Shown: positions 42,731-51,755, counted from the stretch's first letter. The stretch is DNA of 64,000 nucleotides from Clostridia bacterium (GCA_017452785.1 JAFTLT010000019.1:21416-85415), one strand, 5' to 3'. The notes: generated from the sequence alone by a model not told the origin. Made by a program: numbers and translations.

Positions 42731-43300
42731 ATGAACGTTTACGATTTTGATGACACCATATATGACGGCGACAGTAACCTTGACTTTTTCAAGGACTTGT
42801 TTATGCGATATCCCTCACTTTTAAGATATGTGCCTGACCTTATAAAAATAATGAAGGATTACAGAGCCACAAACCTTCGTTTTGAGGACCTTATTGCAAA
42901 TTACGGTGATGTGCTTCAGGATTTCATTGACAGAAACCATCCTGACCCTGAAAAAATGTCAAAGGCATTCTGGGATAAGCATGAAAAGCAGATTAAGCCC
43001 TTTTACAGAGAAATTCAGAAAGAGGATGACCTGATTATTACAGCCTCGCCAAAGTTTCAGATGGATGAAATCTGCAAACGCTTGGGTATAAAACATTATC
43101 TTGCTTCAGAGTTTGACCTTAAAACGGGTGTTTTCGGCAGACCTTGCTTCAGAGAGAGAAAGATAGAGTTTTTCCGTGAAGCATATCCTGACGGTGTAAT
43201 AGACGATTTCTATACAGACTCAATGAACGATGAATTTCTTTTCCCTTATGCAAAGAGAGTTTTCTTTGTGACGGGTCAAAAAATTAAGAGAATAAAATAA
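42731..43300 (+). CDS. HAD-family phosphatase
   Basis: The 189-residue protein has HAD motif I at the N-terminus (YDFDDTIYDGD), motif II in LIITASPKF, and the C-terminal acidic motif YTDSMNDEF. It belongs to the HAD-IB (SerB-like) type. It probably dephosphorylates a small metabolite; the substrate is not evident. AAAGGA precedes the ATG and the gene lies between the EIIC and pseudouridine synthase genes in one orientation, so they are probably co-transcribed. Confidence 0.88.
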   Translation: MNVYDFDDTIYDGDSNLDFFKDLFMRYPSLLRYVPDLIKIMKDYRATNLRFEDLIANYGDVLQDFIDRNHPDPEKMSKAFWDKHEKQIKPFYREIQKEDDLIITASPKFQMDEICKRLGIKHYLASEFDLKTGVFGRPCFRERKIEFFREAYPDGVIDDFYTDSMNDEFLFPYAKRVFFVTGQKIKRIK

Positions 43301-43303
43301 GCC

Positions 43304-44014
43304 ATGGAAAGACTTGATAAGATAATCGCTTCTCAGGGGCAGCACTCAAGAAGCGATGTAAAAAAACTTATAAAGCAGGGCAGAGTTACTCTTGACGGCA
43401 AGACAGTTAAAAGTGCAGACACAAAAGCTGATCCTCAAAAAGCTGTCATTGCAATAGACGGCAGGGTACTGAACTATAAAAAACATATTTATATCATGCT
43501 CAACAAACCCAAGGGGGTTATTTCTGCCACTGAGGATCCGACCCAGCCCACGGTTATTGACCTTGTGCCGAAAGAGATGCGCCGTGAGGGGCTGTTTCCT
43601 GCAGGCAGACTCGACGGTGACACAACAGGCTTTGTGCTTATAACCGATGATGGTGATTTCGCTCACAGAATACTTTCACCGAAAAATCACATAATGAAGA
43701 CCTATATTGCCACGCTGCAAAGAGAGCTCACGGCAGAGGATGTTGCGGCATTCGGAGAGGGCATTGAGCTCAGAGACGGCACACTTTGTCTTGAAGCAGA
43801 GGTTGTGCCTCTTGCCGGTACTGTGCCCATGGCGCAGGTGAAAATATGTGAGGGCAAATATCATCAGGTCAAAAGAATGTTTGCTGCTCTGGGTAATAAG
43901 GTGCTGGAGCTCAGGCGTATTAAAATGGGTGAGCTATGTCTTGATGAGTCTCTTGAGGAAGGTCACTGCAGAGAAATAACAGAGTGGGAGCTTGCTCTTA
44001 TTGAAAAAAGATAA
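43304..44014 (+). CDS. Pseudouridine synthase, RsuA/RluB family
   Basis: The 236-residue protein has an N-terminal S4 RNA-binding domain (RLDKIIASQGQHSRSDVKKL) and the RsuA-type catalytic domain with PAGRLDGDTTGFVLITDDGD, where the Asp of RLD is the catalytic residue. KVQICEGKYHQVKRMF-type sequence near 185 completes the family pattern. It modifies uridine in rRNA; which site cannot be told from sequence alone. It starts 3 nt after the HAD gene stop. Confidence 0.93.
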   Translation: MERLDKIIASQGQHSRSDVKKLIKQGRVTLDGKTVKSADTKADPQKAVIAIDGRVLNYKKHIYIMLNKPKGVISATEDPTQPTVIDLVPKEMRREGLFPAGRLDGDTTGFVLITDDGDFAHRILSPKNHIMKTYIATLQRELTAEDVAAFGEGIELRDGTLCLEAEVVPLAGTVPMAQVKICEGKYHQVKRMFAALGNKVLELRRIKMGELCLDESLEEGHCREITEWELALIEKR

Positions 44015-44055
44015 AGGATTGCTTTTTGCGACTGCGCAAAGCAGTCCTTTTTTTG
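44013..44055 (+). terminator. Intrinsic terminator
   Basis: AAAGGATTGCTTT and AAAGCAGTCCTTT pair with one wobble, followed by T residues. Confidence 0.85.
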
Positions 44056-44091
44056 TGGAAAAAATACCTTGTATAAATTTATTGTTTTCTA

Positions 44092-44120
44092 TTGAAAAAA
44101 AGATTGAAATTTGTTAAAAT
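44092..44120 (+). promoter_or_regulatory. Sigma-A promoter for xpt
   Basis: TTGAAA (44092-44097) and TAAAAT (44115-44120) with a 17-bp spacer. The short leader has no room for, and no sign of, a purine riboswitch. Confidence 0.7.
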
Positions 44121-44158
44121 ATCTACACAAGACTTTTTAAATTTAAGGCGGTGGCAAA

Positions 44159-44734
44159 ATGAAGCTTTTAGAAGAAAGAATTCTTAAAGACGGACAGGTA
44201 TTCCCCGGAAATATCCTTAAGGTTGACTCTTTCCTTAACCACCAGATTGATGTTGAACTTCTTAATAAAATGGGCGAAGAAATATTGCGCCTTTATAAAG
44301 ACTGCGGTGTTAACAAAATCCTTACTATTGAAGCATCTGGTATAGGAATAGCTTGTATAGCGGCGCAGTTTTTTAATTGTCCCGTTTTATTTGCCAAGAA
44401 AACCAAAACAAAGAATATAGCTAATTCTGTTTACAAGACTCAGGTGCGCTCTTTCACTCACGGTGTTGAATACGATGTAATTGTATCAAAAGATTTCATC
44501 GGTGAAAACGATAAGGTGCTTATCGTTGACGATTTCCTTGCTGAGGGCAACGCTCTTTTAGGTCTTGTTGACCTTTGCAATCAGGCAGGTGCAGAAATTG
44601 CAGGCTGCGCAATTGCAATTGAAAAGGGCTTTCAGCAGGGCAGAGACCGTGTTGAGAAAAAAGGCGTGAGAGTTGAAGCTCTGGCAATTATTGAATCCAT
44701 GACAGATAAACAGGTTAAATTCAAAAATCAGTAA
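44159..44734 (+). CDS. xpt: Xanthine phosphoribosyltransferase
   Basis: The 191-residue protein matches Xpt in length and sequence: MKLLEERILKDGQVFPGNIL, the VDSFLNHQID segment, EASGIGIAC and the PRPP-binding loop VLIVDDFLAEGNAL. It converts xanthine (and PRPP) into XMP. It is followed 54 nt later by a BMP-family binding protein gene and the rest of a nucleoside transporter, so the group forms a purine uptake and salvage locus. GGCGG before the ATG is the ribosome site. Confidence 0.95.
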   Translation: MKLLEERILKDGQVFPGNILKVDSFLNHQIDVELLNKMGEEILRLYKDCGVNKILTIEASGIGIACIAAQFFNCPVLFAKKTKTKNIANSVYKTQVRSFTHGVEYDVIVSKDFIGENDKVLIVDDFLAEGNALLGLVDLCNQAGAEIAGCAIAIEKGFQQGRDRVEKKGVRVEALAIIESMTDKQVKFKNQ

Positions 44735-44788
44735 TCGGCTGCCTTCAGGGGGCAGTTCAGATAAAATTTTCAAACGGAGGAAAAACCA

Positions 44789-46078
44789 ATGAAAAAATTT
44801 CTTGCAGTTCTCCTTGCAGCACTCATGCTCTTCACACTTGCAGCATGCGGCGGTAACGGAGACGACACATCAACCACAGATCCCAATGCAGGCGCAGAAA
44901 ACACAGCAGTTTCCGACCTTAAGATCGGTGTAGTTCTTCTGCACAACGAAACAGTCGGCTATGACGAAAACTTTATGATTGCTGTTGAAGCAGCTTGTGA
45001 TGAGCTCGGCATCAACAAGGAAACAAACCTTCTTTACAAAAAGGACGTTCCCGAAGATTCAGCTTGCTATGATGCTTGCATCGAGCTCGTTGAAGACGAA
45101 TGTGACATCATCTTTGCAGACTCCTTCGGTCACGAAGAATTCGTAATCAAGGCTGCTAAGGAATATCCTGATGTTCAGTTCTTCCACGCAACAGGCACAA
45201 ACGCTAAAATTGCAGAGGTTGCTAACTTCCACAATGCATTTGCTTCAATTTATGAAGGCAGATATCTTGCAGGTGTTGTTGCAGGTCTCAAGCTCAACCA
45301 GCTTATCGAAGAAGGCAAAATTACTGCAGAAGAAGCTAAGATGGGTTACATCTCAGCTAAGCCCTATGCAGAATGTATTTCAGGTTACACATCATATTAT
45401 CTTGGCGCAAAGAGTGTTTGCCCCAGCGCAACAATGACAGTTACATACACAGATTCATGGGCTGACCTTGCTCTTGAGCAGGAAGCAGCTAAGAAGCTTA
45501 TCAAGGAAGGCGTTGTTCTTATGAGTGAACATGCTGACACCGACGGCTCACCCATGGCTTGTGAAGACGAAACAAAGGCAGGCAATCCCCTTTATCATGT
45601 TGGTTACAACATCAACTTCAATGATATCGCTCCTAACGCAAACCTTGTTTCATCAAAGATTGACTGGACACCTTACTTCAAGCACATCTTCACAGCTGTT
45701 GCTGAAGGTAAAGAAGTTGAAGCTGATTATTGCGGCACTCTTGCAACAGGCTCAGTTATCCTCACAGAGTATAACGATGCTAACGTAACAGAAGACATGA
45801 AGGCTAAGGTTGAAGAAGTTAAGGCAGGTCTTCTTGACGGCTCAATCAAGGTGTTTGATACCAGCACATTCACAGTAACACTTGACAGACCCGAAAATCA
45901 GTTTGTTGTTGCTGAGGTTGACGATGAGGGTCATCTTACATCATACACAGCTGATGCTGTTACAGATGCAGCATTCGCAGCTGACACAGAATCAGTTATC
46001 GACGGTGAGGTTGCTGAATCAACACACAGAAGTGCTCCCTATTTCAGCATTATCATCGACGGCATCGAAATCATCTGA
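44789..46078 (+). CDS. BMP-family (PnrA-like) purine nucleoside-binding lipoprotein
   Basis: The 429-residue protein has a lipobox (LFTLAACGG, Cys20) and an acidic Thr-rich linker. The periplasmic-binding-like domain contains IGVVLLHNETVGYDENFM and IIFADSFGHEEFV, and DGSPMACEDE. This matches the BMP/PnrA family of nucleoside-binding proteins, but it is longer (about 340 is usual) because of the N-terminal linker and C-terminal extension. It supplies substrate to the ABC transporter encoded downstream. A GGAGG site precedes the ATG. Confidence 0.9.
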   Translation: MKKFLAVLLAALMLFTLAACGGNGDDTSTTDPNAGAENTAVSDLKIGVVLLHNETVGYDENFMIAVEAACDELGINKETNLLYKKDVPEDSACYDACIELVEDECDIIFADSFGHEEFVIKAAKEYPDVQFFHATGTNAKIAEVANFHNAFASIYEGRYLAGVVAGLKLNQLIEEGKITAEEAKMGYISAKPYAECISGYTSYYLGAKSVCPSATMTVTYTDSWADLALEQEAAKKLIKEGVVLMSEHADTDGSPMACEDETKAGNPLYHVGYNINFNDIAPNANLVSSKIDWTPYFKHIFTAVAEGKEVEADYCGTLATGSVILTEYNDANVTEDMKAKVEEVKAGLLDGSIKVFDTSTFTVTLDRPENQFVVAEVDDEGHLTSYTADAVTDAAFAADTESVIDGEVAESTHRSAPYFSIIIDGIEII

Positions 46079-46103
46079 TGTAATATCGTAAAACAATTTC
46101 CAT

Positions 46104-46125
46104 AGCGGAGTGAATTCACTCCGCT
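46104..46125 (+). other. Intra-operon palindrome after the binding-protein gene
   Basis: A perfect 11-bp inverted repeat centred on GAATTC lies 25 nt after the stop, followed by a weak T-rich tract. In mRNA it would make a stable hairpin. It could protect the binding-protein message or partly terminate, giving more binding protein than transporter. Confidence 0.65.
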
Positions 46126-46225
46126 TATGGTTGTTTTATATGTTTAAAAATTCCCTGATAAAAGCAATAAAGATTTATTGTTTTTATGAGCGAATATTAA
46201 GCTATTTGAACGGAGGAAGGAAATA

Positions 46226-47773
46226 ATGTCAGAAGCGGCAATTGAACTGAGAAACATAACAAAGCGTTTCGGCAGTGTCACTGCAAACAAAAATATTTCC
46301 ATGACCGTAAACAAAGGTGAAATCCTCTCTATTCTGGGTGAAAACGGAAGCGGTAAGACTACTCTTATGAATATGCTTTCCGGCATTTATCATCCTGATG
46401 AGGGGCAGATTTTTGTCAGCGGCAGGGAAGCATCTATTCAGTCACCTAAGGATGCCTTTGAATATAAAATAGGCATGATACATCAGCACTTCAAGTTAGT
46501 TGATATACTTACCGTTACAGAAAATGTTATTCTGGGTCTCAAGGGTGAGGGCAAGCTAAGCATAAAAAAGAGTGCAGCCAAGATTAAAGAAATCTGCGAT
46601 ATGTATGGTTTCGAGATTGACCCGATGAAAAAAATCTATGAGATGTCGGTTTCGGAAAAGCAGACAGTTGAGATTATCAAGGTTATTTACCGTGGAGCGG
46701 AAATTCTTATTCTTGACGAGCCTACAGCCGTACTCACACCAAAAGAGACTGAAAACCTTTTCGGTATTCTTCGTAATATGAGAGATGCAGGTAAGTCAAT
46801 TATTATCATCACTCATAAGCTCAACGAGGTTTTATCTCTGTCAGATAAGGTTGCCGTTCTTCGTAAGGGCGAATATATCGGCACCGTTGAAACCAAGGAT
46901 GCAACTGAGCAGAGCCTGACAGAAATGATGGTTGGCAAAAAGGTTTCACTCAATATTGAAAGAGCTGAGCCTCACGACTGTGAAAAGAGACTTTCTCTTA
47001 CAAATGTTTCTGTTACCAATAAAGAGGGTGTGCAGATACTCAAAAATGTTTCTTTCACTGCAAAGTCAGGCGAAATTCTCGGCATTGCAGGCATTGCGGG
47101 CAGCGGACAGAAAGAGCTTCTTGAGGCTATTGCAGGTCTGCAGCACCTTAAAAGCGGTTCAATTATTTATTATGACCCGAAAACAGGCAAGGAAGAAAAC
47201 CTCAGAGACAAAACACCCTTGCAGATAAGAGATCTTGGTGTTCGTCTTTCCTTCGTACCTGAAGACAGACTGGGTATGGGTCTTGTTGGCTCAATGGGCA
47301 TAACAGACAATATGATGCTTCGTTCCTATAAAGGCGGTAAGGGCATGTTCCTGCACCGTAAGGACCCGAAGGATCTTGCTGACAGAATTATAAAGGATCT
47401 TGAGGTTGTTACTCCAGGTACCGACACACCTGTCAGAAAGCTCTCAGGCGGTAATATTCAGAAGGTGCTTGTAGGCAGGGAAATTGCAGCTTCACCCACA
47501 GTTCTTATGGCAGCGTATCCCGTAAGAGGTCTTGACATTAACTCCTCATATACAATATATAATCTTCTCAACGCTCAGAAAGAGGGCGGCACAGCCGTTA
47601 TCTTTGTCGGTGAGGACCTTGACGTACTCATTGAGCTTTGCGACAGAATTTTAGTTATATGCCACGGTCAGATAAGCGGCATAGTGGATGGAAAGAAAGC
47701 CACCAAGGAAGGCATCGGTATGCTGATGACCAACCTTCCCGAAAAAACACAGGAAGAGGAGGATGCACAGTGA
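46226..47773 (+). CDS. ABC transporter ATPase of nucleoside type (two ABC domains)
   Basis: The 515-residue protein has two ABC domains like RbsA/YufO. Domain 1 has Walker A GENGSGKTT, a signature-like VSEKQTVEI and Walker B ILILDEPTAVL. Domain 2 has a degenerate Walker A (GIAGSGQKEL) with LSGGNIQKVLVGREIA and AYPVRGLD in place of DEPT, typical of this type. GGAGG precedes the ATG. Its stop overlaps the permease GTG start by 4 nt. It energises import of nucleosides by the two permeases downstream. Confidence 0.94.
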   Translation: MSEAAIELRNITKRFGSVTANKNISMTVNKGEILSILGENGSGKTTLMNMLSGIYHPDEGQIFVSGREASIQSPKDAFEYKIGMIHQHFKLVDILTVTENVILGLKGEGKLSIKKSAAKIKEICDMYGFEIDPMKKIYEMSVSEKQTVEIIKVIYRGAEILILDEPTAVLTPKETENLFGILRNMRDAGKSIIIITHKLNEVLSLSDKVAVLRKGEYIGTVETKDATEQSLTEMMVGKKVSLNIERAEPHDCEKRLSLTNVSVTNKEGVQILKNVSFTAKSGEILGIAGIAGSGQKELLEAIAGLQHLKSGSIIYYDPKTGKEENLRDKTPLQIRDLGVRLSFVPEDRLGMGLVGSMGITDNMMLRSYKGGKGMFLHRKDPKDLADRIIKDLEVVTPGTDTPVRKLSGGNIQKVLVGREIAASPTVLMAAYPVRGLDINSSYTIYNLLNAQKEGGTAVIFVGEDLDVLIELCDRILVICHGQISGIVDGKKATKEGIGMLMTNLPEKTQEEEDAQ

Positions 47774-48873
47774 AAGTGAAAACAGCAAAAGAACCCCTTG
47801 TGAGAATTGCCAAGAGAACAGACATAAGCACAGGTCTGTCTTACGGAATAAGATTTGCCAGTGTGGCACTTGCACTTCTTGCTTGCGGTGTTGTTATTAT
47901 ACTGCTCACAAGCGGCAAAATCTCTTTCTTCGAGGTTTACGGTGAAATGCTTGAGGGTGCCTTCGGTACTGCAAGACGAGTGAAAATAACAGTGCGTGAC
48001 ACTTGCGCTCTGCTGTGTCTTGCCGTTGCTCTTGCACCTGCATTTAAGATGCGCTTTTGGAATATCGGTGCAGAGGGACAGGCTCTTATAGGTGCGCTGG
48101 CCTCATGCGTTGTGGTTAAGCTTTTCCCTGAAATGCCCGTGGCTCCCCTAATTTTGCTTATGTTTATTGTCAGTGTTGCTGCGGGTGCATTGTGGGGCAT
48201 AATTCCCGGTATTTTCAAGGCAACCATAAAGGCAAACGAAACACTCTTTACCCTTATGATGAATTATGTTGCTATTCAGCTTGTTAAGTTTTTTGCCGTG
48301 CTTTGGGAAAAGCAAAAGGGCGCAGGCGTTATGTCAACACTTACCACAGGCAAGCTGCCTCAGCTTTTTGGTGTTGACTACGGCTGGAGCATAATCATAA
48401 TTCTTGTTGTGACAATTTTATCATATATCTATATGAAATATTCAAAGCAGGGTTATGAAATTGCCGTTGTTGGTGAAAGTGAAAACACTGCAAGATATAT
48501 CGGCATAAACGTTAAAAAGGTAATTATCAGAACTATGGCAATTTCAGGTGCTCTTTGCGGTCTTGCAGGCTTCCTTCTTGTCAGCGGTACTCACCACCTT
48601 GTTAAGAGTGATATAGTCGGCGGTAACGGTTTCACTGCAATTATTGTTGCATGGCTGGCTCATCTGAATCCTCTTGTAATGATGCTCACTTCCTTTTTCG
48701 TTTCATTCCTTGATATAGGCACTGCAAAAATTGCATCAACCTGCAACCTTAACGATTTCGCTTCTGACGTTGTTGTAGGTATAGCACTTTTCATTATCCT
48801 TGCAAGTGAGTTCTTTATAAACTATAAAGTGATTTTCACAAAATCAGGCAAAAAAGTAAAGGAGGGCAAATAA
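47770..48873 (+). CDS. ABC transporter permease, nucleoside type (first)
   Basis: The 367-residue protein starts at GTG 47770, behind GAGGAGG and overlapping the ATPase stop (GTGA); longer readings from upstream lie inside the ATPase gene. It has about 9-10 membrane helices with the BPD_transp_2 signature, for example FWNIGAEGQALIGALASCVV and the EAA-like GESENTARYIGINVKK. It is followed by a second permease one nucleotide later. The two subunits form the membrane channel of the importer. Confidence 0.93.
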   Translation: MKVKTAKEPLVRIAKRTDISTGLSYGIRFASVALALLACGVVIILLTSGKISFFEVYGEMLEGAFGTARRVKITVRDTCALLCLAVALAPAFKMRFWNIGAEGQALIGALASCVVVKLFPEMPVAPLILLMFIVSVAAGALWGIIPGIFKATIKANETLFTLMMNYVAIQLVKFFAVLWEKQKGAGVMSTLTTGKLPQLFGVDYGWSIIIILVVTILSYIYMKYSKQGYEIAVVGESENTARYIGINVKKVIIRTMAISGALCGLAGFLLVSGTHHLVKSDIVGGNGFTAIIVAWLAHLNPLVMMLTSFFVSFLDIGTAKIASTCNLNDFASDVVVGIALFIILASEFFINYKVIFTKSGKKVKEGK

Positions 48874-48874
48874 T

Positions 48875-49852
48875 ATGGATTTTGCATATATTCTCTCAAG
48901 AGCAGTTGCTCAGGGTCTGCCCTTGCTTTACGGCTCCAACGGTGAAATCCTCAATGAAAAAAGCGGTAACCTTAACCTTGGCATCCCCGGCATTATGATA
49001 AGCGGCGGTGTTGCAGGTATTGTAGGTGCACTTATTTATGAAAACTCCGTAGCTGAGCCTAACGGTATGGTGGGACTTATTGTTTCGCTTCTTTGCAGTG
49101 TTGCATGTTCGCTTTTGCTTTCGCTTATTTACTGTTTTCTTACAGTTACACTCAGAGCAAATCAGAATGTTACAGGTCTTGCAATTACCATTTTCGGCTC
49201 AGGCCTCGGCAACTTCTATGGCGGAGCTATTTCAACGATACTCGGCATAACAAACAACTCAATCCCTGCTACTGCGGCAGCGTACAAAATGCCACTCGTG
49301 CCCTTTTATGATAAGCTGGGTGCTATAGGCACAATCTTCTTCTCACACGGCTTTATGTTTTATCTTGCCCTTATCATTGCTTTTGTGTCATGGTATGTGC
49401 TGAAAAAGACAAGAACGGGACTTTCTCTTCGTGCGGTGGGAGAAAACCCTGCAACGGCTGACGCAGCAGGTATTAATGTAACAAGATATAAATATGTTGC
49501 AACTTGTCTCGGCGGTGTTATAGCAGGTCTTGGCGGACTTTACTACGCTATTGACTATTCAAACGGACTCTGGGATACACAGTCATTTGGTGACAGAGGC
49601 TGGCTTGCAGTTGCTCTTGTTATCTTTGTTGTGTGGAAGCCTAATCTTGCAGTTCTTGGCGCATTCCTTTTCGGCGGTCTTTATATTGCTGAGATTTTTG
49701 TGCCGGGTCTCACAAGTGCAACAAAAGAGCTTTTCAAGATGCTGCCTTATCTTGTAACAATTGTTATTCTTATCACCACAAGCCTTATGAAGAAAAAGGA
49801 AAATCAGCCTCCTGAAAGCTTGGGACTGCCTTATTTCAGAGAGGAACGATAA
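48875..49852 (+). CDS. ABC transporter permease, nucleoside type (second)
   Basis: The 325-residue protein has about 9 membrane helices and the family motifs EKSGNLNLGIPGIM and GENPATADAAGINVTRYK, the coupling helix that contacts the ATPase. GGAGG lies before the ATG and the gene starts one nucleotide after the first permease stop. Together with the ATPase, the other permease and the lipoprotein it makes a complete PnrA-type nucleoside importer. Confidence 0.93.
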   Translation: MDFAYILSRAVAQGLPLLYGSNGEILNEKSGNLNLGIPGIMISGGVAGIVGALIYENSVAEPNGMVGLIVSLLCSVACSLLLSLIYCFLTVTLRANQNVTGLAITIFGSGLGNFYGGAISTILGITNNSIPATAAAYKMPLVPFYDKLGAIGTIFFSHGFMFYLALIIAFVSWYVLKKTRTGLSLRAVGENPATADAAGINVTRYKYVATCLGGVIAGLGGLYYAIDYSNGLWDTQSFGDRGWLAVALVIFVVWKPNLAVLGAFLFGGLYIAEIFVPGLTSATKELFKMLPYLVTIVILITTSLMKKKENQPPESLGLPYFREER

Positions 49853-49926
49853 GACATCAATTAAAGTTTTGTCAAATTTTTACAAAAATTTGCAGAGCAC
49901 GAGACAGGTCTCGTAGTAAAAAAATC

Positions 49927-49957
49927 AAGGAGACTCAACACCGAGTCTCCTTTTTGT
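49927..49957 (+). terminator. Terminator after the nucleoside transporter operon
   Basis: AAGGAGACTC and GAGTCTCCTT form a 10-bp stem followed by T residues. Confidence 0.88.
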
Positions 49958-49965
49958 TTATTCTT

Positions 49966-50026
49966 TTTGCCCTCGCCGGGCAGGCGTTCTTTTTGCTGCC
50001 GCACAAAAAGAACCAAAAATGCGTTG
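49966..50026. repeat. 61-bp hairpin repeat, copy 2
   Basis: It aligns over all 61 positions with 35121-35181. The main stem is GTTCTTTTTG/CAAAAAGAAC (49986-49995 and 50004-50013). Compared with copy 1, the outermost pair changes from A-T to G-C and an inner pair from C-G to G-C, so pairing is preserved. It ends 7 nt before the rarA stop on the minus strand. Confidence 0.78.
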
Positions 50027-50033
50027 TGCGTTG

Positions 50034-51299
50034 TTATTTCTTTATCTTATCCCAGTATTCTCTTGCCGCCTGCTCATTTTTATTATCACCAAACTGATAA
50101 TAAACCTTGTCCTTCAGCACATCAGGCAAATATTGCTGTTTGACATAGTGACCCGGATATTCGTGGGGGTACTTATAAAACTGACCCTTGTTCTGATTAT
50201 CCTCGCCGTCAAAGTGCTTGTTCTGAAGGGTGCGGGGGATAGGGCCGCTTTTGCCTGCTCTGATGTCTGCCGCCGCCGCATCATAGGCATTGTAGGCAGA
50301 GGTGGATTTGGGTGAATTGCAAACGAGAACAACCGCATCGGCAAGGGGAATTCTTGCTTCGGGTAAGCCTACCATAAGAGCCATATCAACAGCCGCTTTG
50401 ACAATGGGCAATATCATTGGGTAGGCAAGTCCCACATCCTCAGCGGCGCAGACCATAAGCCTTCTCGTTGCTGAGGGCAGATCCCCTGCTTCAAGAAGCC
50501 TTGCAAGATAATGAAGAGCCGCATTGGGGTCTGAGCCACGCATGCTCTTTTGAAAGGCCGAGAGTATATCATAGTGCTCATCGCCCTCACGGTCATATTT
50601 CATTGCGCTTTTCTGCGTGAGCTCATTTGCTTTTTCTTTTGTTATATGTACTCTGCCGTTTTCATCGGGCAAGGTGCTGAGCACGCAAAGCTCAGCTGAA
50701 TTCATAGCCTTTCTGACATCACCGCCACAGGAGCGAGCGATATGTAAAAGCACTTCGTTATCGGCCTCTACAGTTATATTTCTTTCTTTTTCGAGAAAAC
50801 GAAAAGCTCTTTCCACAGCAGGGATAATATCCTCTGCTTCAACGCTTTTGAATTCAAAAACAGTGCAGCGGCTTAAGATTGCTCCGTGAATATAGAAGTA
50901 GGGGTTTTCAGTTGTTGAAGCAATGAGAGTGATTTCGCCTCTTTCAATATAGTCAAGAAGTGTCTGCTGCTGTTTTTTGTTGAAATACTGTATCTCGTCA
51001 AGGTAGAGAAGTATGCCGTTAGGTGCGGCAAGAGTGTCAAGCTCTGCAACTATAGCCTTGATGTCGGCAGTTGATGCCGATGTACCGTTGAGTTTATGAA
51101 ACTTTCTGTTTGTTCTCAGAGCTATAATTGAAGCAAGGGTTGTTTTGCCTATGCCTGAGGGCCCGTAAAATATAAGGTTGGGCGGTTCGCCGCTTTCTAT
51201 AATGTTTCTCAGAGCCTTGCCTTCACTTAAGAGGTGTTTTTGACCGACAATATCTTCAATGCCCTGAGGTCTTATTCTGTCCGCTAAGGGTGCTTTCAT
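50034..51299 (-). CDS. rarA: Replication-associated recombination protein A (RarA/MgsA)
   Basis: The 421-residue AAA+ ATPase acts at stalled replication forks. It begins MKAPLADRIRPQGIEDIVGQ, has Walker A GPSGIGKTTL, Walker B YLDEIQYFNKKQQ, sensor 1 ASTTENPYF and the RarA-type C-terminal domain with AMKYDREGDEHYDILSAF and KSMRGSDPNAALHYLARL. The ATG at 51299 follows GAAGGTG; the long upstream frame to 51521 lies in the MITE-like element and is rejected. It is monocistronic. Confidence 0.95.
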   Translation of the reverse strand: MKAPLADRIRPQGIEDIVGQKHLLSEGKALRNIIESGEPPNLIFYGPSGIGKTTLASIIALRTNRKFHKLNGTSASTADIKAIVAELDTLAAPNGILLYLDEIQYFNKKQQQTLLDYIERGEITLIASTTENPYFYIHGAILSRCTVFEFKSVEAEDIIPAVERAFRFLEKERNITVEADNEVLLHIARSCGGDVRKAMNSAELCVLSTLPDENGRVHITKEKANELTQKSAMKYDREGDEHYDILSAFQKSMRGSDPNAALHYLARLLEAGDLPSATRRLMVCAAEDVGLAYPMILPIVKAAVDMALMVGLPEARIPLADAVVLVCNSPKSTSAYNAYDAAAADIRAGKSGPIPRTLQNKHFDGEDNQNKGQFYKYPHEYPGHYVKQQYLPDVLKDKVYYQFGDNKNEQAAREYWDKIKK

Positions 51300-51360
51300 T
51301 TTTTCACCTTCTTTTTGTGTGTACCATAGTATTCTAACATAAAGCTGATATAAAATCAAC

Positions 51361-51750
51361 GAAAAAAATCCGCCTGCTGAATGTACGGAGTTGCTAAGGA
51401 CAGAAATAACTATTGGGAGACACGTTGTAAAGAAGTCTCCCAATTTTCTATTTGTACAAAATGACACTTTCGGCTTGAAAGTGTCATTTTGGGTTATATA
51501 CTTTGAAAGCAAATATGCCAATCTGAAAACAATTTTTTCGGTATGTATAAGTGATCTTGCAAATTAAAAATTTGCAGTGATATTTTTGATAAATCAAAAG
51601 CGATATTGAAGCCTTGTGGCTTCAGTGTTATTTTATTCGCATAAAACTGTCCGAAGGACAATAACACTGCGTAGCAATATAACTCGCCATATGGCGAATA
51701 AAACTGCCGAGTGTCCTTACGAACACTCGGCTAAGCAAGCGGATTTTTTG
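51361..51750. mobile_element. MITE-like element with inverted ends and a hairpin chain
   Basis: The ends are a 16-bp inverted repeat with one mismatch, AAAAAATCCGCCTGCT (51363-51378) against AGCAAGCGGATTTTTT (51734-51749); similarity continues inwards with TAAGGACA on both sides. No reading frame of useful size is inside. Perfect stems occur at 51412-51444 (ATTGGGAGAC/GTCTCCCAAT) and 51458-51490 (AAAATGACACTTTC/GAAAGTGTCATTTT), and several small ones between 51550 and 51730 such as GAAGCC/GGCTTC, TGTCC/GGACA, TCGCCA/TGGCGA and GCCGAGTGT/ACACTCGGC. A target duplication was not identified. Confidence 0.6.
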
Positions 51751-51755
51751 TTTTA

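Noticed and set aside
44121-44158. Purine riboswitch before xpt
   Set aside because: Only about 40 nt separate the promoter from the start codon and no aptamer fold is visible.
47638-47769. Upstream start for the first nucleoside permease
   Set aside because: That stretch is the end of the ATPase gene in another frame; the GTG at 47770 has a strong GGAGG site and matches the family.
51300-51521. N-terminal extension of RarA
   Set aside because: The extra 74 codons lie in the MITE-like element; the ATG at 51299 has a ribosome site and starts at the conserved RarA N-terminus.
51541-51745. CRISPR array
   Set aside because: The small palindromes differ from each other and there are no equal-length spacers or identical repeats.
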